This document shows positions 46,761 to 57,688 of a stretch of DNA of 64,000 bases, piece by piece; within the stretch, counting starts at the first letter, position 1; each line of letters starts with the position of its first letter. The notes below the pieces were generated by a model, which was not told where the DNA came from, did not search any database, and saw only the letters and a list, made by a program, of their open reading frames with translations. The translations under genes and the position numbers were made by a program. This DNA comes from Sthenelais limicola (taxonomy: Eukaryota; Annelida; Polychaeta; Phyllodocida; Sigalionidae): assembly GCA_942159475.1 (NCBI GenBank), contig OW804096.1, positions 113,062,194 through 113,126,193 of the forward strand. The letters run 5' to 3'.

Positions 46761-47750
46761 ATTTTGGCAAATATAATATTGTATAATTATTATTATTACA
46801 TATAAATTTATGTTTATTATTATATATATAAATGTATGTACATGTATATCTACAATCAAGCAATCGGGTGCCGTGCCATTCAATGTAGCAAATCATGTCT
46901 CTTCATCTCTCACCGTCTCTGGCCTTCTGAATTGTGTTTGTTGCTTTTCTGTTGCTCATTTCATTGTTTATCTGTCTCACTTCTTTTTTCCTTCAAACTA
47001 AACTTCCTGTTATTACAAACTGCTCCAGTGTCTCTCTTCTCATTACAAATCCAAAAAATTCGATTTGCTGTTTATATACATACATATCGATTTAAATATC
47101 CAATCACTAAAGAAGGAAAATAAGTAACCCACTCGACCAATGCTATATTTAGGCCCATATCACACAACACGAAATTGTCCTCAGTTTATAATTTTTCAGG
47201 TAATATAATCTCAAGCAGAAGAAATAGATGAAGTCTATAAAGACAATAGTTGAAGCACAGGTAATATCCGCATATGAGGAAAATGGCAACAGAAAATGAG
47301 CTTGCGCCCCATTATAATATAGTTTAGAAAAAGAAAATTTGTTTTGTCCGAAATGTCTGCTGGACCTGGACTAAGATGGTGAGTAGCGATTAGGTCATAA
47401 TTATAAGATGGCAACGACATGTAGGCTTACGATGTCGCCATGGTATGTTTTCTGTTGATCTATAAATGTATTCGCCGAATACATACTATACAAAGTGCCA
47501 ACCACAAATATTGCCATGCCATGGACGTTTGAAATGTATTGTTTTATCAATTCCTCACTTTAGTACCTTTCCACGGGCACTGGTCCAGTTTGCAGTGCGT
47601 TCGCGGGTGCGTTTTAATCCAACTAATATCTATAATATTGTTATAATCATAATATTTGTTTACCCTTCTCCGGTTTAAACACAGACCCAATTTGCTGCAT
47701 GCGTTTATTGTAACGGACCAATGGAAAGGCAGCGTGAAGTATATATCCAT
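46761..47750. other. No gene seen
   Basis: AT-rich DNA downstream of the minus-strand CARD-PDZ gene, with ATTATTATT and TATATA runs near 46785-46830. No supported coding region. Confidence 0.4.
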
Positions 47751-47753
47751 TGT

Positions 47754-47759
47754 TTTATT
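47754..47759 (-). terminator. Polyadenylation signal of the CARD-PDZ gene
   Basis: On the minus strand AATAAA lies 52 bases after the stop codon at 47811. A second AATAAA lies 50 bases further on (47704-47709). Confidence 0.5.
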
Positions 47760-47810
47760 CGACGGCCAAGCATTGTGTCCTTATTTTTTATGCAAAATCC
47801 TGAAAATATC

Positions 47811-49443
47811 TCACACCATGGCAAGATTTGGGCCAATAAACTGCACATTAGGAAAACCAGGCTGGATTAATGTCAGCGACTTTATCTTTTGTTGAGAGTT
47901 GGTAATGTTCAAAACATCTTCCCAACTAGATATTTTCTTGCCGTTGATTTTCTTGATGATACTTTGATCTCTGACTCCAATCTGGTAGGCTGGTAAACCC
48001 TTCTTGACGGAGGCTACGTAGATTACATCGTCACCCTGAAACCTTGGATTCGTTTTTCCGTCTAGAAAAAGGAGCCCAAGAGATCCTTCGTATGGAGTAA
48101 ACTCATAACGACTCTTCTTCATATGCCCCTGATTAAATGCCTCTGAAATTAATTACAATGAAAATTTACTGAAATGCTAAGCGAGGATATCCTATTCCAA
48201 GATGTTACAAATTACACAAATGAGTTAATATTCCAACGTTAAAATTTTACCTGTAGTTCAATCAATGTCTTTAAAGGTAAATACCAGCGTTCAATCAAAA
48301 AAGAAGGAATCATGAAATTTTTTTATTTAACTTTAGATTTAGAAAGAATAGAAAAAGCCAATAAAAACATGTCATTGGATTAGTTATTATTTCAGGGACC
48401 GCTGAAATGTACTACCATTCACTATAGGAGTCAATGAGGAAAAGGGGGGTTTCTCCCATTCTTTCAGAATATCCGATGATTGAATCATGCGATTTCCTTT
48501 AAAATCTGCATATAGATAGCTGGCATATTATCCCCCCCCCCCCCCCCCCCCCACAATAAAAAATGGGGTCATTGAACGAAAAAAAGTTATTGGATTGAAA
48601 TAGAACTATGATATCTATATAACGCTTACAGACCAATGTTAAGGCTTTTTTCCCACAAATGCCTGTTACTTAAATTATTAAGAAGGAAAATAGCTAAAAA
48701 GATTATTCAACTGATCTTGTATCATGTTGAGTTAAAAAACGGGTACACATGTCATCTTCAAAGCTAAATAATTATTTTTCAAGTACGTTTACACCCAGTT
48801 TTCTGATTAGTGAGGACAAAACAGTATGTCAGCTATGTTTACAGCTATGAGAAATTTACAAGAAACAAATCTCATTCTTCTGTCTAAAATCTTGTAACAA
48901 CTGAGAATTTATGCCTCCATATGGTGACCTCCATATGGTGAATGGTAGTAAATTTCAATTGTCCCTAAAATATAAAACAATATGGTAACATCCATTTTCT
49001 TTTGCTCAAGACGAAGTTTGACAAAAATATTGTTACTCCTATTTAGTCATGCGTTAGTTACCTGAATTCCCACCTGCAGCAGTGCTGACGACGCTGGTAT
49101 TTACCTTTAAAATTAAGCCTGACCTCATTTTGTTCAAATTTACTTTTGAGCACTTTTACGTTGATATCTAATGAGTGAAATCGATAATTTGTTTCAGACA
49201 TAGAACTTTAGGCAAATTTAGGCAAATATTAGTAATATCTAGCATTTCTACACTTACGTTTTTTAAGGAAATTATAAGTTTCCTCAAGAAGGGCTTTCAA
49301 GTGGTTATTTGAAGTATAGCTGAGAGCATCCAGGAAAGGCTGTAGCCAGTTGTGACATTTAGGCAAGACATCTAGGAGCCTTTAATAGAAGAGAAAATTT
49401 GTTCTACATGGCAGGGGATACCAGCCCCACTTATAAATGATAA

Positions 49444-49481
<38 letters not shown>

Positions 49482-51263
49482 AATAACGCAATACAGATCA
49501 CATTAAATCGACACAAGTAAAAAAGGTAGAAATAAACAATTAGAGGACATTTAAATGTGGCCATCATCTAGCCTCATATAGCGGAGCTGGATTAAAAGGA
49601 CTTTAATTTCTACATTTAAGAAAATAATTTCTGGATTTAACAAATTCGTGTTGTTTTAAAAAGATTGAAGACATAGAGGTCTAAGTCATCGTTCAACTTA
49701 TGAGGCCGGGCTAGGGTGACGCTTCACTTAAATACATCTTCCTCTCCTATCTCCTCCTTCCTGTTAATAAGGCGTGGAGGGGCAGGAGCAGGAGTAGGAG
49801 CAGGAGGAGGTGGTGATGACAGCTGTGGAATGTGAGGAAGGACAGAAGAAGAGAGAGGATGGGGGTGTAAAGGGGCTGAGGCTATATTTCCTGAATCATA
49901 TACATGCCCAGGCTTGTAGTAGGTAGAAGGAGGGGTGGGATGAGAGGATGTCGGGGGGGAGGGCGCGGGGGGGGGGGGGGGATGACCAAGAGGAGGAGAG
50001 ATGACTAGAGTGAAAGAGAGACAGTTATATTGTCTGGGATATGGATGAGAGAGAGAGAGAATGAGTGTGCATGTATCATTTAAGAACATTAAATATAAAT
50101 ATATGTAAGATCTGTTGGTAGAGGAAAGAGAGAGACAGAGAGAGTGAGTTATGTGGTCTCTGATATGGATGAATGACAGTGAATGAGTGTGCTTGTATCT
50201 CAGTTAAGAACACTAGATATAAATATATCATTTCGCTCTAAGATTTGGGGCCATAAAATGTGGGCATAAATAGAATAGCATTTACATTTATTTAATTTTC
50301 GATTTCATTGATTCATATTTCTTTTTTATTTATATATTTCACTTCATTATATGGGGTCTTAAGTAGAGGATGGTGGAGGTGCCTGTAGACAGTTCTCAGC
50401 TGTTTATCCCAATGGGGCACGGCTGGTACAGCTCATCCTCCCTAGGAGGCCCTATACTTCGCAACCAGTTTCTACATACTAGTATGGAGTAACTCATTGC
50501 GGAATAGAGGGCCTGCCTAGGGAGGATGGCACAGCTGTGTTCTGCCACAGTAACCAGCTCGCTCACCAAGCTCAGCTTAGTCAGAGCACACCAGGCCTGG
50601 CCGCCCGCCTGGCCCATCTCTACTGGGTTATCAGCCAATCAATTACACGCCAATTAACCCCTTTGTGAGGACCCCTGACCGCCACTTTTTTGTTGCATTA
50701 AATATCTCATATTTAAACAAATAAATTCAATTTTTTTCTTCAACCATCACCTAGCTATCCCAAGGTACTAGGGCTTAAGTCCAGAGATGGAACAAATTGG
50801 TAGGGGGAACCTGGAGTAAAACGCCCGAATATGTGATGCTGCATGGCTTTTCAGTATATATAGAGGGGTTAAAATGGGGAGTTTGGGGGATTGAATCGAC
50901 GGTGAAACGTAGCTCCGCTACCAATAAATAAAATAATGCTTTCTTTCAATATATATGTATACCCAACCTTGTTCATGCATTTAAGAAGATTTTAACGTAC
51001 ATTCTGACAATATACTTTAAATAACTAATCGTGGAATATAAGTAGCTTCGGCATTATACTGACCCTCTCACCGGAGCTTCACGATTACTGCGAACCATCT
51101 CCACTTTGAAGTTATCTAAAGTTTCACACGATATCAGTCGGTCCAATATAGGTTCGACAGAGCTCCGATCAATATACTTAATTAAATCGCATCGGTGTTT
51201 CTTCAGGGTCCTCTCAGCCAGTGACTCGATGAAGTCCCCAGGCGCGCCGAAATTTAATTCTGC
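47811..51263 (-). CDS. CARD-PDZ domain protein (three joined exons, start upstream)
   Basis: Exons on the minus strand: 51263-51064, 49379-49258 and 48142-47811; phases fit and give 217 codons to the stop. Exons 1 and 2 form a CARD, a six-helix death-fold module: FIESLAERTLKKHRCDLIKY, VEPILDRLISCETL, KVEMVRSN, then LLDVLPKCHNWLQPFLDAL and HLKALLEE. Exon 3 is a PDZ domain with carboxylate loop GSLGLLF (residues 127-133), VIYVASVKKGLPAYQIG and IIKKINGKKISSWEDV. CARDs pair with other CARDs in innate-immune and apoptotic assemblies, and PDZ domains bind protein C-termini, so an adaptor in the cytosol or under the membrane is likely. CARMA proteins combine both domains but with a long coiled coil between them, absent here. 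Exon 1 uses donor GTCAGT, chosen for frame. The first Met exon is not certain. Confidence 0.65.
48143..49257 (-). other. Intron of the CARD-PDZ gene with a C-homopolymer
   Basis: The intron has donor GTAAGT and acceptor AATTTCAG on the minus strand. It contains a 21-C run at 48532-48552. No other feature is seen. Confidence 0.5.
49380..51063 (-). other. Intron of the CARD-PDZ gene with simple repeats and a small duplication
   Basis: It contains an ATT/TTA triplet run at 49446-49482, a G-run at 49969-49981 and a purine-rich stretch. A duplicated block of about 70 bp (GATATGGATGA, GAATGAGTGTGC, TTAAGAACA, TATAAATATAT) occurs at 50036-50105 and 50161-50228. The Pro-rich ORF at 49724-50089 is antisense simple sequence. 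Confidence 0.5.
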
Positions 51264-52128
51264 CTGCAATATACAAATGATTGTCCCTTATATATATATA
51301 GTTTCTAAGAATTCTGAAGCCATCAAAAGCATGTAAATAGCCAAAGAAGTGGTGCAATGTTGATGCAGCATGCACTGATGCAATCCTCAGAGATTTCACA
51401 GGGATTTCGCCCTTGGTAATATAATTAAACGTCATATATGTTGGAAATGAGGGCGCACCGTATGCTAATGATCCCAGTTGTCCTCATCACTATGGCTACA
51501 CCGAATCAAGATAACAGCTTTACCTCATCACATATGGCAAATGTAATTAAGTGGGGACACTGTTTACATGTGTGTTTCAGTATTTATATACCTCTGACAT
51601 GTATGGAAATAATCATCAGAGATCATAATCACATTTAAATTTAGATCATAAGGATTTCATCATTATTGTCATCATAACAGCGGTTTTTGGATAAAACAAG
51701 TTTCCAAATTTGATAGTGATGAGGTAAATCCAAGGTGATGATGAGTGTAAAGCGACTGATTGATTTCTGTACCACACAAACATGTTACGGGCATCTTCCC
51801 TAAAAATAATTTCCACAAAGTTATTACAGTATTCCTTGGAGTAGTATGACTCCACAAACACATACATATCATATAAATGAAAAAGTTGTTAAAACCTAGA
51901 AATCTTTTATGAACTGAAACTGCCTAATCCGACTTTGAGTATTGGAAATTCCGTTTGACTTGTCAAACAGTTGTGTTGTTGTGCTGGTTTTGTATGAGGA
52001 GAGCTGGCTTTGACAACAGTAAATATTATGGAACGCCATTTATATACAAGTACATGACTGATCCTTCAGAATATACTAACATACTCCTTTGTCTAGACCT
52101 TTCTCTTCTTCTCCCGGCTACGACTTAC

Positions 52129-53929
52129 CATCTTCCAGGCAGACCCGGCTTTCAAGCATACTATTACTTTCACGTTAGCAAACCCCAAACTTGGCTTGGC
52201 GCCATCCTCACTCCTCTTATTGTAGCAGCTTGTTTGACCGTAAAAATAACATCAATTTCATGTAATGTTACATTGAATTAGATGTCACACCCAGTCTACC
52301 CCCAATAGGCGTTAATGAGACCAGATGACCTCCAATTTGCGTATATTGACCCCCAATTCGTGCATCCTGAGCCCATGCAGTTTTTATAGTGTAACCTATG
52401 TTCAATTAATTAACATTAATTCAATCCTAATCCAAGTAGACGTTTTAAATTCACCTAAATATACTCACTGATGACACTATAATATGGTCCATTCTCTTCA
52501 TTTAATAGCTACTTGTCTCTATCTGATAAGGTTTCCAAAAACCCCTTCTCTTCTTATAATTATAATTTCAATTTAAAAATCGCAAGCCCCTTGCTCCTCT
52601 AGCTCGGTGCGGGTTGGGAAGATATAAAATATAAAAGATTGCTAATCAGGAATTTAAAAAAAAAAAGTAGCAACATGCTAAAATCATTTTAATTGGAAGA
52701 ATTATATATAATAAAGTAAAGGAAATAAACAAATAAATAAATATAAGAGCATACTGCTGTATTGGTCCCTGTGAGTAGATTGTCATTCTGTAGGCAATTC
52801 CTACGGCTGTTCTTCTATTAGAATTCCGTGTTAATTGGCTTAATTCCCTATTCCGTATGTATACATGTTATTGTTGGCTTATCCTTTGTAAACTGGGCGC
52901 ATTAGAAGAACCCGAGCAACTGGGATAATGCTAACCCAGTGGAAACAAAATCTTCAAAAAATTTGGTTTATCTACCTTATGTATTCTATTTTTACGTGTA
53001 TAAATGGCTTTCCATAAAGAATAGACCCTGCGCACACGCCTATATGCGACGGGTTGACGAGCCTGCCTCTCTTGAACGGCCCATAACAGGACACTGGTGC
53101 AGTGGTATGCAGGGCAAAAATCGATGTCGAATTTGTTACTTTTAATCAGTTTTTCTTCATTTGAATGGTTTCCCCAGAACATATGATAGTTTCCACAGCT
53201 GATAATGTACAGGTCTTTAAGTGGGGATATAGCAGGTAGTGGGTTAACAATTGTGAATAGTAAGACAAAAGGGTACCCAGACGCTTCGGTCCAAAACCAC
53301 GTCGGCCCAGGCACTTGGACCTCGTCGGCCCAAGGCTTAGGCCGCGTCGGCCCAAAGGGTAGACCCCGTTGGCCCACTAGGTAAATATAAAGGTATCAAC
53401 TAAAAACTAGGATTCAGAATGCTAGTGGGATATAACTACTGCCTATACTGACCTAGGCTACTGCCTATACTGACCTAGGACCACACATTTAAGGTTAGGT
53501 TTATGGTTATAGTTAGCATCAGTATCTTGGGGGTGGGCCGAGCCGGCCTTGGGGGTGGGCCGATGTGGTTTTGGAGGTGGGCCGACGGGGCGCACAGGTG
53601 GGCCGACGGGGCTTGGGCCGACGCGGTGTTGGGACGACGTGCCTATGAATCAGACAAAAGTAGCAGTCCATTCGTCAGGCATTTACTTTTCTACGAGCTT
53701 CTGGCACAGTACATACCTGCATGATGTGGCCTCTTGGACAAGTGTCCGTTTATACCAATGCACCTGCCATGGAATGCTGTCTTTTAGTGCACATGGGTCT
53801 TTCTCTACCCCATCTTCCTCCGACTTGGGCATGAGATCCAACGGTTTGGAGTAGTGGTATAACTTCACCTGTTGGCAAACCTTCCTTATCGAGACCAGAT
53901 AGAAATCCACACGTAGCTTAGTGATTATC
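52129..53929 (-). CDS. Candidate upstream exons of the CARD-PDZ gene
   Basis: Two minus-strand exons have good splice sites and compatible phase: 53929-53717 (acceptor TACTGTAG, donor GTATGT) and 52213-52129 (donor GTAAGT). Together they read RVDFYLVSIRKVCQQVKLY, EKDPCALKDSIPWQVHWYKR, then SEDGAKPSLGFANVKVIVCL. A third ORF at about 51830-51650 (YYSKEYCNNFVEIIFREDA, MFVWYRNQS) may continue it in phase, but no convincing donor joins it to the CARD exon at 51263. I recognise no domain. They could be the N-terminal part of the CARD-PDZ protein or a separate gene. Confidence 0.4.
53285..53640. repeat. Foldback element made of GTCGGCCCA repeats
   Basis: On the left (53288-53376) CGTCGGCCCA or CGTTGGCCCA recurs every 20-24 bases. 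On the right (53530-53635) the complement TGGGCCGACG recurs. The two arms can pair across about 150 bases, which include a 22-bp tandem duplication (ACTGCCTATACTGACCTAGG at 53446). The Gly/Pro/Arg-rich ORFs on both strands are repeat translations. Confidence 0.75.
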
Positions 53930-53959
53930 CTACAGTACATTAACACCAGGGAAACCACA

Positions 53960-55450
53960 AAACATATTCATATATTCCAGGTTTTTAAATCGAACGTAGG
54001 TTGATTTCTACGGAGACTCTTCTCAAATTTGTGTCTGAACACAGCGGAAAATGCGGCGAAAATAGGACTGATACAGAATCATTTATACATCCTCATTCGG
54101 AATCACTCACGATTGTGATGGGATCATCAAGCTTCATCACAATGTCACAACATGTAGTCCAGGAGCATGTATAGATCTCTGTATATCTGATGTATCTCTA
54201 CTTTATAGATTTCTCCAAATTCTCATCTTTGTGGTACGAAGTGTGTGTATTCATGATAAAATAACGGTATATATTAGGTTGAATTTAGGACCGTCGTAGT
54301 TCCAGTATAATCAAGTTCCATGTGTAACTGGAGCGTGCTGTGCGTACGCATACTCCGATATATATGCATCGCTGGTTTTGGGGACATACTTTTTAGGGCT
54401 ACTTGAAGGCCCGGTAGGAGAGTGGTTTCTTTATGTTTGTTTTATTCCGAAAGAGGCCGCCTCAGTTATTTTGTATAGATATACGTACTATCCATCAGTT
54501 CTATATGATTCTTAAATCTCATGGATTTAAGGGTTCAGGATTTATAATTTTGTGTATGTATCGGTGCATGTTGTTATAACTATATTTCACCTCTTTCTCT
54601 AAAATTTCACATAAGCGCAGAAGAAAACCTTTATTTTCTTTATTTGATAAAATATTTGATTGTATCATTAAATCTATCAATTGAATGAAAATAACCTGAG
54701 ACATCTGTCAATTTCTTATTTCCACGATTAGATTAGGTGTTACTATTCATAGCCGTTTTTTTTTAAAGATTTTATTTATACTGGGTCTCCGAGTCAGGGT
54801 TTTTCACTCGCCCCAGGCAAGCAGTATGTACATAAAAATAGTCGAAGCTAGAAATGTGCATGCAAACGGTTGAACATATATTATACAGGTAAGGAGATTT
54901 TCAGAAGATAGTGTCCACTGTTTCGTTTGATAAGTATACATAAGTATAAAAGGTGGTAGTATAGCCGTATAGACAAGTGTTATAAATATAAATGTAAGTA
55001 ATGAACGGCATGTTGTACATTTTAAAATTTGATTAAGTAAGATAAGAAGAAAATGGAGTCACTTTGCCACTCGCTACGTAATAGGAGCGTTAGTGCTCTT
55101 TAGAGTATTCTTAGAATTAGAATAGTTTTGTCATATTTTGACAAGAACTAGAAATTGGCAAAGAGTTTTTTACCTTTGCCATCTAAGTATAAAATGGGTC
55201 TATAAGTAGTAATAGATGAGTTGATCCATGTCACTTTTTAGGGTGAGTGAATTTTAATGAGGGGCTTGTGTGATCTATTGTCACCTTGGTGATCTATTGT
55301 TATGAGGGGGATGAGGTTATCGTTATTTGTGCTATTGTTATTAGGTTATTTGGGTGTTGTTGAAGAGGGTGAGATGGGGGTGAGTTGTATGGGATGCGAT
55401 GTGTTTAAAATATGAAGTGATGGTGTGTGAATGTGAGTATACTATGTATA
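53960..55450. other. No gene seen
   Basis: Intergenic or intronic DNA. A minus-strand ORF at 54519-54704 begins at a possible acceptor (TTGACAG before ATG) but is AT-rich and unsupported. Confidence 0.4.
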
Positions 55451-55456
55451 TAGGCC

Positions 55457-55465
55457 TATATATAG
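55457..55465 (+). promoter_or_regulatory. TATA-like box before the 55490 ORF
   Basis: TATATATAG lies 33 bases before the ATG at 55490. If used, transcription would start almost at that ATG, so the Met at codon 15 may be the real start. Confidence 0.35.
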
Positions 55466-55489
55466 TGGTATGTATATTAACTGAATTAT

Positions 55490-55828
55490 ATGCCTGGCTT
55501 TACTCGAGGTGTGTACTGTGAAATTATTGATATGTATATATCATTTAACTCCACTGGTGTTGAAGGTGTTGGTGAATCCATTTCGATGGATGAATTGTTG
55601 CCTGATATGTTGTTATGGCTTCGCATAACTGTTATAGGATTGGTGTGTATGTTGATTAACGCATTTGTTAATCGAGTATACAAAGTGGTCAAGAACAAAA
55701 GCAAAAGAATGGAGATGAATACAAATGAGACAAACCTGAGAAGTGATTTAGTTGATATTGATCCAGAGGATTTTTATATACGTGATGGTGAGAATATAAT
55801 AAATATTAAATATGTAAAAGTAATGTAA
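55490..55828 (+). CDS. Small predicted one-pass membrane protein, unknown family
   Basis: 112 codons. An N-terminal half with GVEGVGES and MDELLPDM leads into one hydrophobic segment, LRITVIGLVCMLINAFV (about residues 44-60). A basic stop-transfer stretch follows (VYKVVKNKSKR), then an acidic tail (SDLVDIDPEDFYIRDGENI). The likely topology is N-out, C-in. A TATA-like box lies upstream and AATAAA at 56176-56181 downstream, so it could be a complete single-exon transcript. The last coding bases overlap a perfect GTAAGT, so splicing is possible. The tail is duplicated just downstream (55861-56010). I do not recognise the protein. It may be a lineage-specific host gene or derive from a mobile or viral element. 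Confidence 0.4.
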   Translation: MPGFTRGVYCEIIDMYISFNSTGVEGVGESISMDELLPDMLLWLRITVIGLVCMLINAFVNRVYKVVKNKSKRMEMNTNETNLRSDLVDIDPEDFYIRDGENIINIKYVKVM

Positions 55829-55860
55829 GTATGTAAGAGTAATATGTAAAACCCCTAGCA

Positions 55861-56010
55861 TTTGATAGGAGAATGTTTTCTAGAGAGGTTTTGAGAAATG
55901 ATACAGTTGATACTTTGGAGATGTACAAACGCGATGGTGAAGATATAATTGATGTAAAACCACCAGCACTTGATATGAGAATGTTTTCTAGAGTGGTTGA
56001 TGATGAGTGA
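55861..56010 (+). pseudogene. Duplicated C-terminal segment of the small membrane protein
   Basis: Translation gives MFSREVLRNDTVDTLEMYK, RDGEDIIDVK and LDMRMFSRVVDDE before TGA. RDGEDIIDVK repeats RDGENIINIK at the end of the upstream ORF, and AGAATGTTTTCTAGAG occurs twice (55870 and 55979). This is a local tandem duplication of about 110 bp, with the first copy carrying stops. Confidence 0.5.
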
Positions 56011-56175
56011 ATGGGATTACAGAAGTAGCCAAGCGTTTAAGGATTATAACACTTGAACTATGAATGGGTATTGTGAATGTTTTTAAAATAGATTTATCTT
56101 GAATATATTGTTACACATGTACTTAGATCTATTTGTATACATGATGTGGAGTTTTTGCTATAGAGTTAAGCATTC

Positions 56176-56181
56176 AATAAA
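56176..56181 (+). terminator. Polyadenylation signal downstream of the 55490 ORF
   Basis: AATAAA is followed by a T/G-rich stretch (TTTTATTGTTG) about 25 bases later, the usual arrangement of a cleavage site. Confidence 0.45.
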
Positions 56182-56189
56182 GATCTTTC

Positions 56190-57213
56190 AAACATCTTAA
56201 CCAGTTTTATTGTTGTATTTAAATTGGAGCGATTAACCAATGAGAATTTGAGATTTTGTATGACATTTGAAAATATCCAATCATAAAGTGGTTAGTAGTT
56301 TTTATTTTACATACTTTGTATCTATATAGGAGTTTGGTTTTGGATGGCTATGATTTGACTATAGACATAGATCACGATGGATGAGGAGTGGATAGAGCAA
56401 AATATTCGTGGTATTATACATTTTTTTTTACTTTGGCCCATATACTCTTATACCTATAAGATTCATGGAATATGCAATATTGAGGGATTCCGAATCTATG
56501 ATAACCTATGAATGTAGTTATGGGTATATAACTGGTAGAGACACCCACCCCTTTTTACGACCATCACATGACTTGCCGGGCTTGTCACATGACTTTTGCC
56601 ATGGGAAATTCAAGAAGAGAATTTTTTCTCTCACTATTTTTTGATAGTGTTTCATTATATAATGCCTGTCATTGGAATTTGAAGTAAATGTGAATTTACT
56701 CACTTTGCCCTGTTTGGAACACGCTGCAAATTAATTGGTCCTTTTGACAGTCCTGATACGTTTTTTACCACCGATAAATCTTGACGAACGGGTGCTGTGT
56801 CCGGTTGATAAGCTGTAAGGGTAAAACTCAAGCTCAGGACCACACCCCCGGAATGAAAGCCTCAACACTACACTGCCTCACTTATTTACGGGAAACCAAT
56901 GTAAACCTCCTACAGCCTAAAGACACCATATAAGAAGTCGCTTGTCATGTCCATGCAGCAACCCTTATCTATGATACTTTTCTTTAGACTCATGCCAGGT
57001 CTTGCATACGTCTAGTTATTCACTAAATAATGCTGGCAAACCCTACAGTAATGTTATTCCAATGGATGTAAACACTGACAGACATTTTGTTTAGCTACTA
57101 GTCCAGTCCCGTGCACATCTCGTCCTGTGCATCAACAGTCAGCCCTACACCTACCCATATGTTCAAACACGCTCTAGATCAGCACTAGCATTAAGTGTGG
57201 AACACTCAACCTT
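56190..57213. other. No supported gene
   Basis: A short ORF starting MDEEWIEQNIRG at 56378 has no further support. The rest is non-coding. Confidence 0.35.
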
Positions 57214-57290
57214 GGGAACTAGCTCTGTGGCAGAGTGTTCGCCTCCCGCACAGAAGATTGCATGTTCGAAACTACCTCACAGCTGCTATT
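57214..57290 (+). repeat. tRNA-like sequence, probably a tRNA-derived SINE head
   Basis: TAGCTCTGTGGCAGAG resembles a tRNA A box and D arm, and GCATGTTCGAAACT a B box and T arm, about 34 bases apart as in a tRNA. CTCCCGC would be the anticodon loop (CCC), but the anticodon stem has at least two mismatches. It is thus not a working tRNA. Position before unrelated DNA suggests a SINE head. Confidence 0.4.
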
Positions 57291-57688
57291 TATTTTTTCA
57301 CGCAGGGTGCCATGTATAGGCGGTATGACAGTATTTTAGACCCTACCTAGGGTGTGGGGAAGGCAGGAAATCGTTTAAATAGCCTAAGGTTTCATTATCT
57401 GTTCAATGATATAATATCCTAATTAATTTAAAGAGTTGCTATAAGGGCTTCAAACCTATTACGACCATCTACCATGCATATTCTGGTGGGACACGCTCTC
57501 CTGGACCAGAAGGCTTTCCAGTGAACCATTGAACCCACAGAGATGTAACCATGGCTATGGCTATGTGCGAGGGGGCCGGGCCGGGCTGGATGATTAAGGC
57601 ATAGCAATGAGAACAGAAACGTTAATCCTACCTAGGAAAAGCATAGAACTCACACATTTCACATCGCACGCTATTCTAGACTGCTGCC

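Noticed and set aside
49724..50089. 121-codon Pro/Ser/His-rich minus-strand ORF
   Set aside because: It translates purine-rich simple sequence and a G-run within the CARD-PDZ intron; no start, splice or domain support.
52931..53377. 148-codon minus-strand ORF as a gene
   Set aside because: Its start lies in the GTCGGCCCA minisatellite. The rest has a readable stretch (DLYIISCGNYHMFWGN), but no splice-phase link to neighbouring exons was found.
57214..57290. Functional tRNA-Gly(CCC) gene
   Set aside because: The anticodon stem has mismatches and the acceptor ends do not pair; at best a pseudogene or SINE head.
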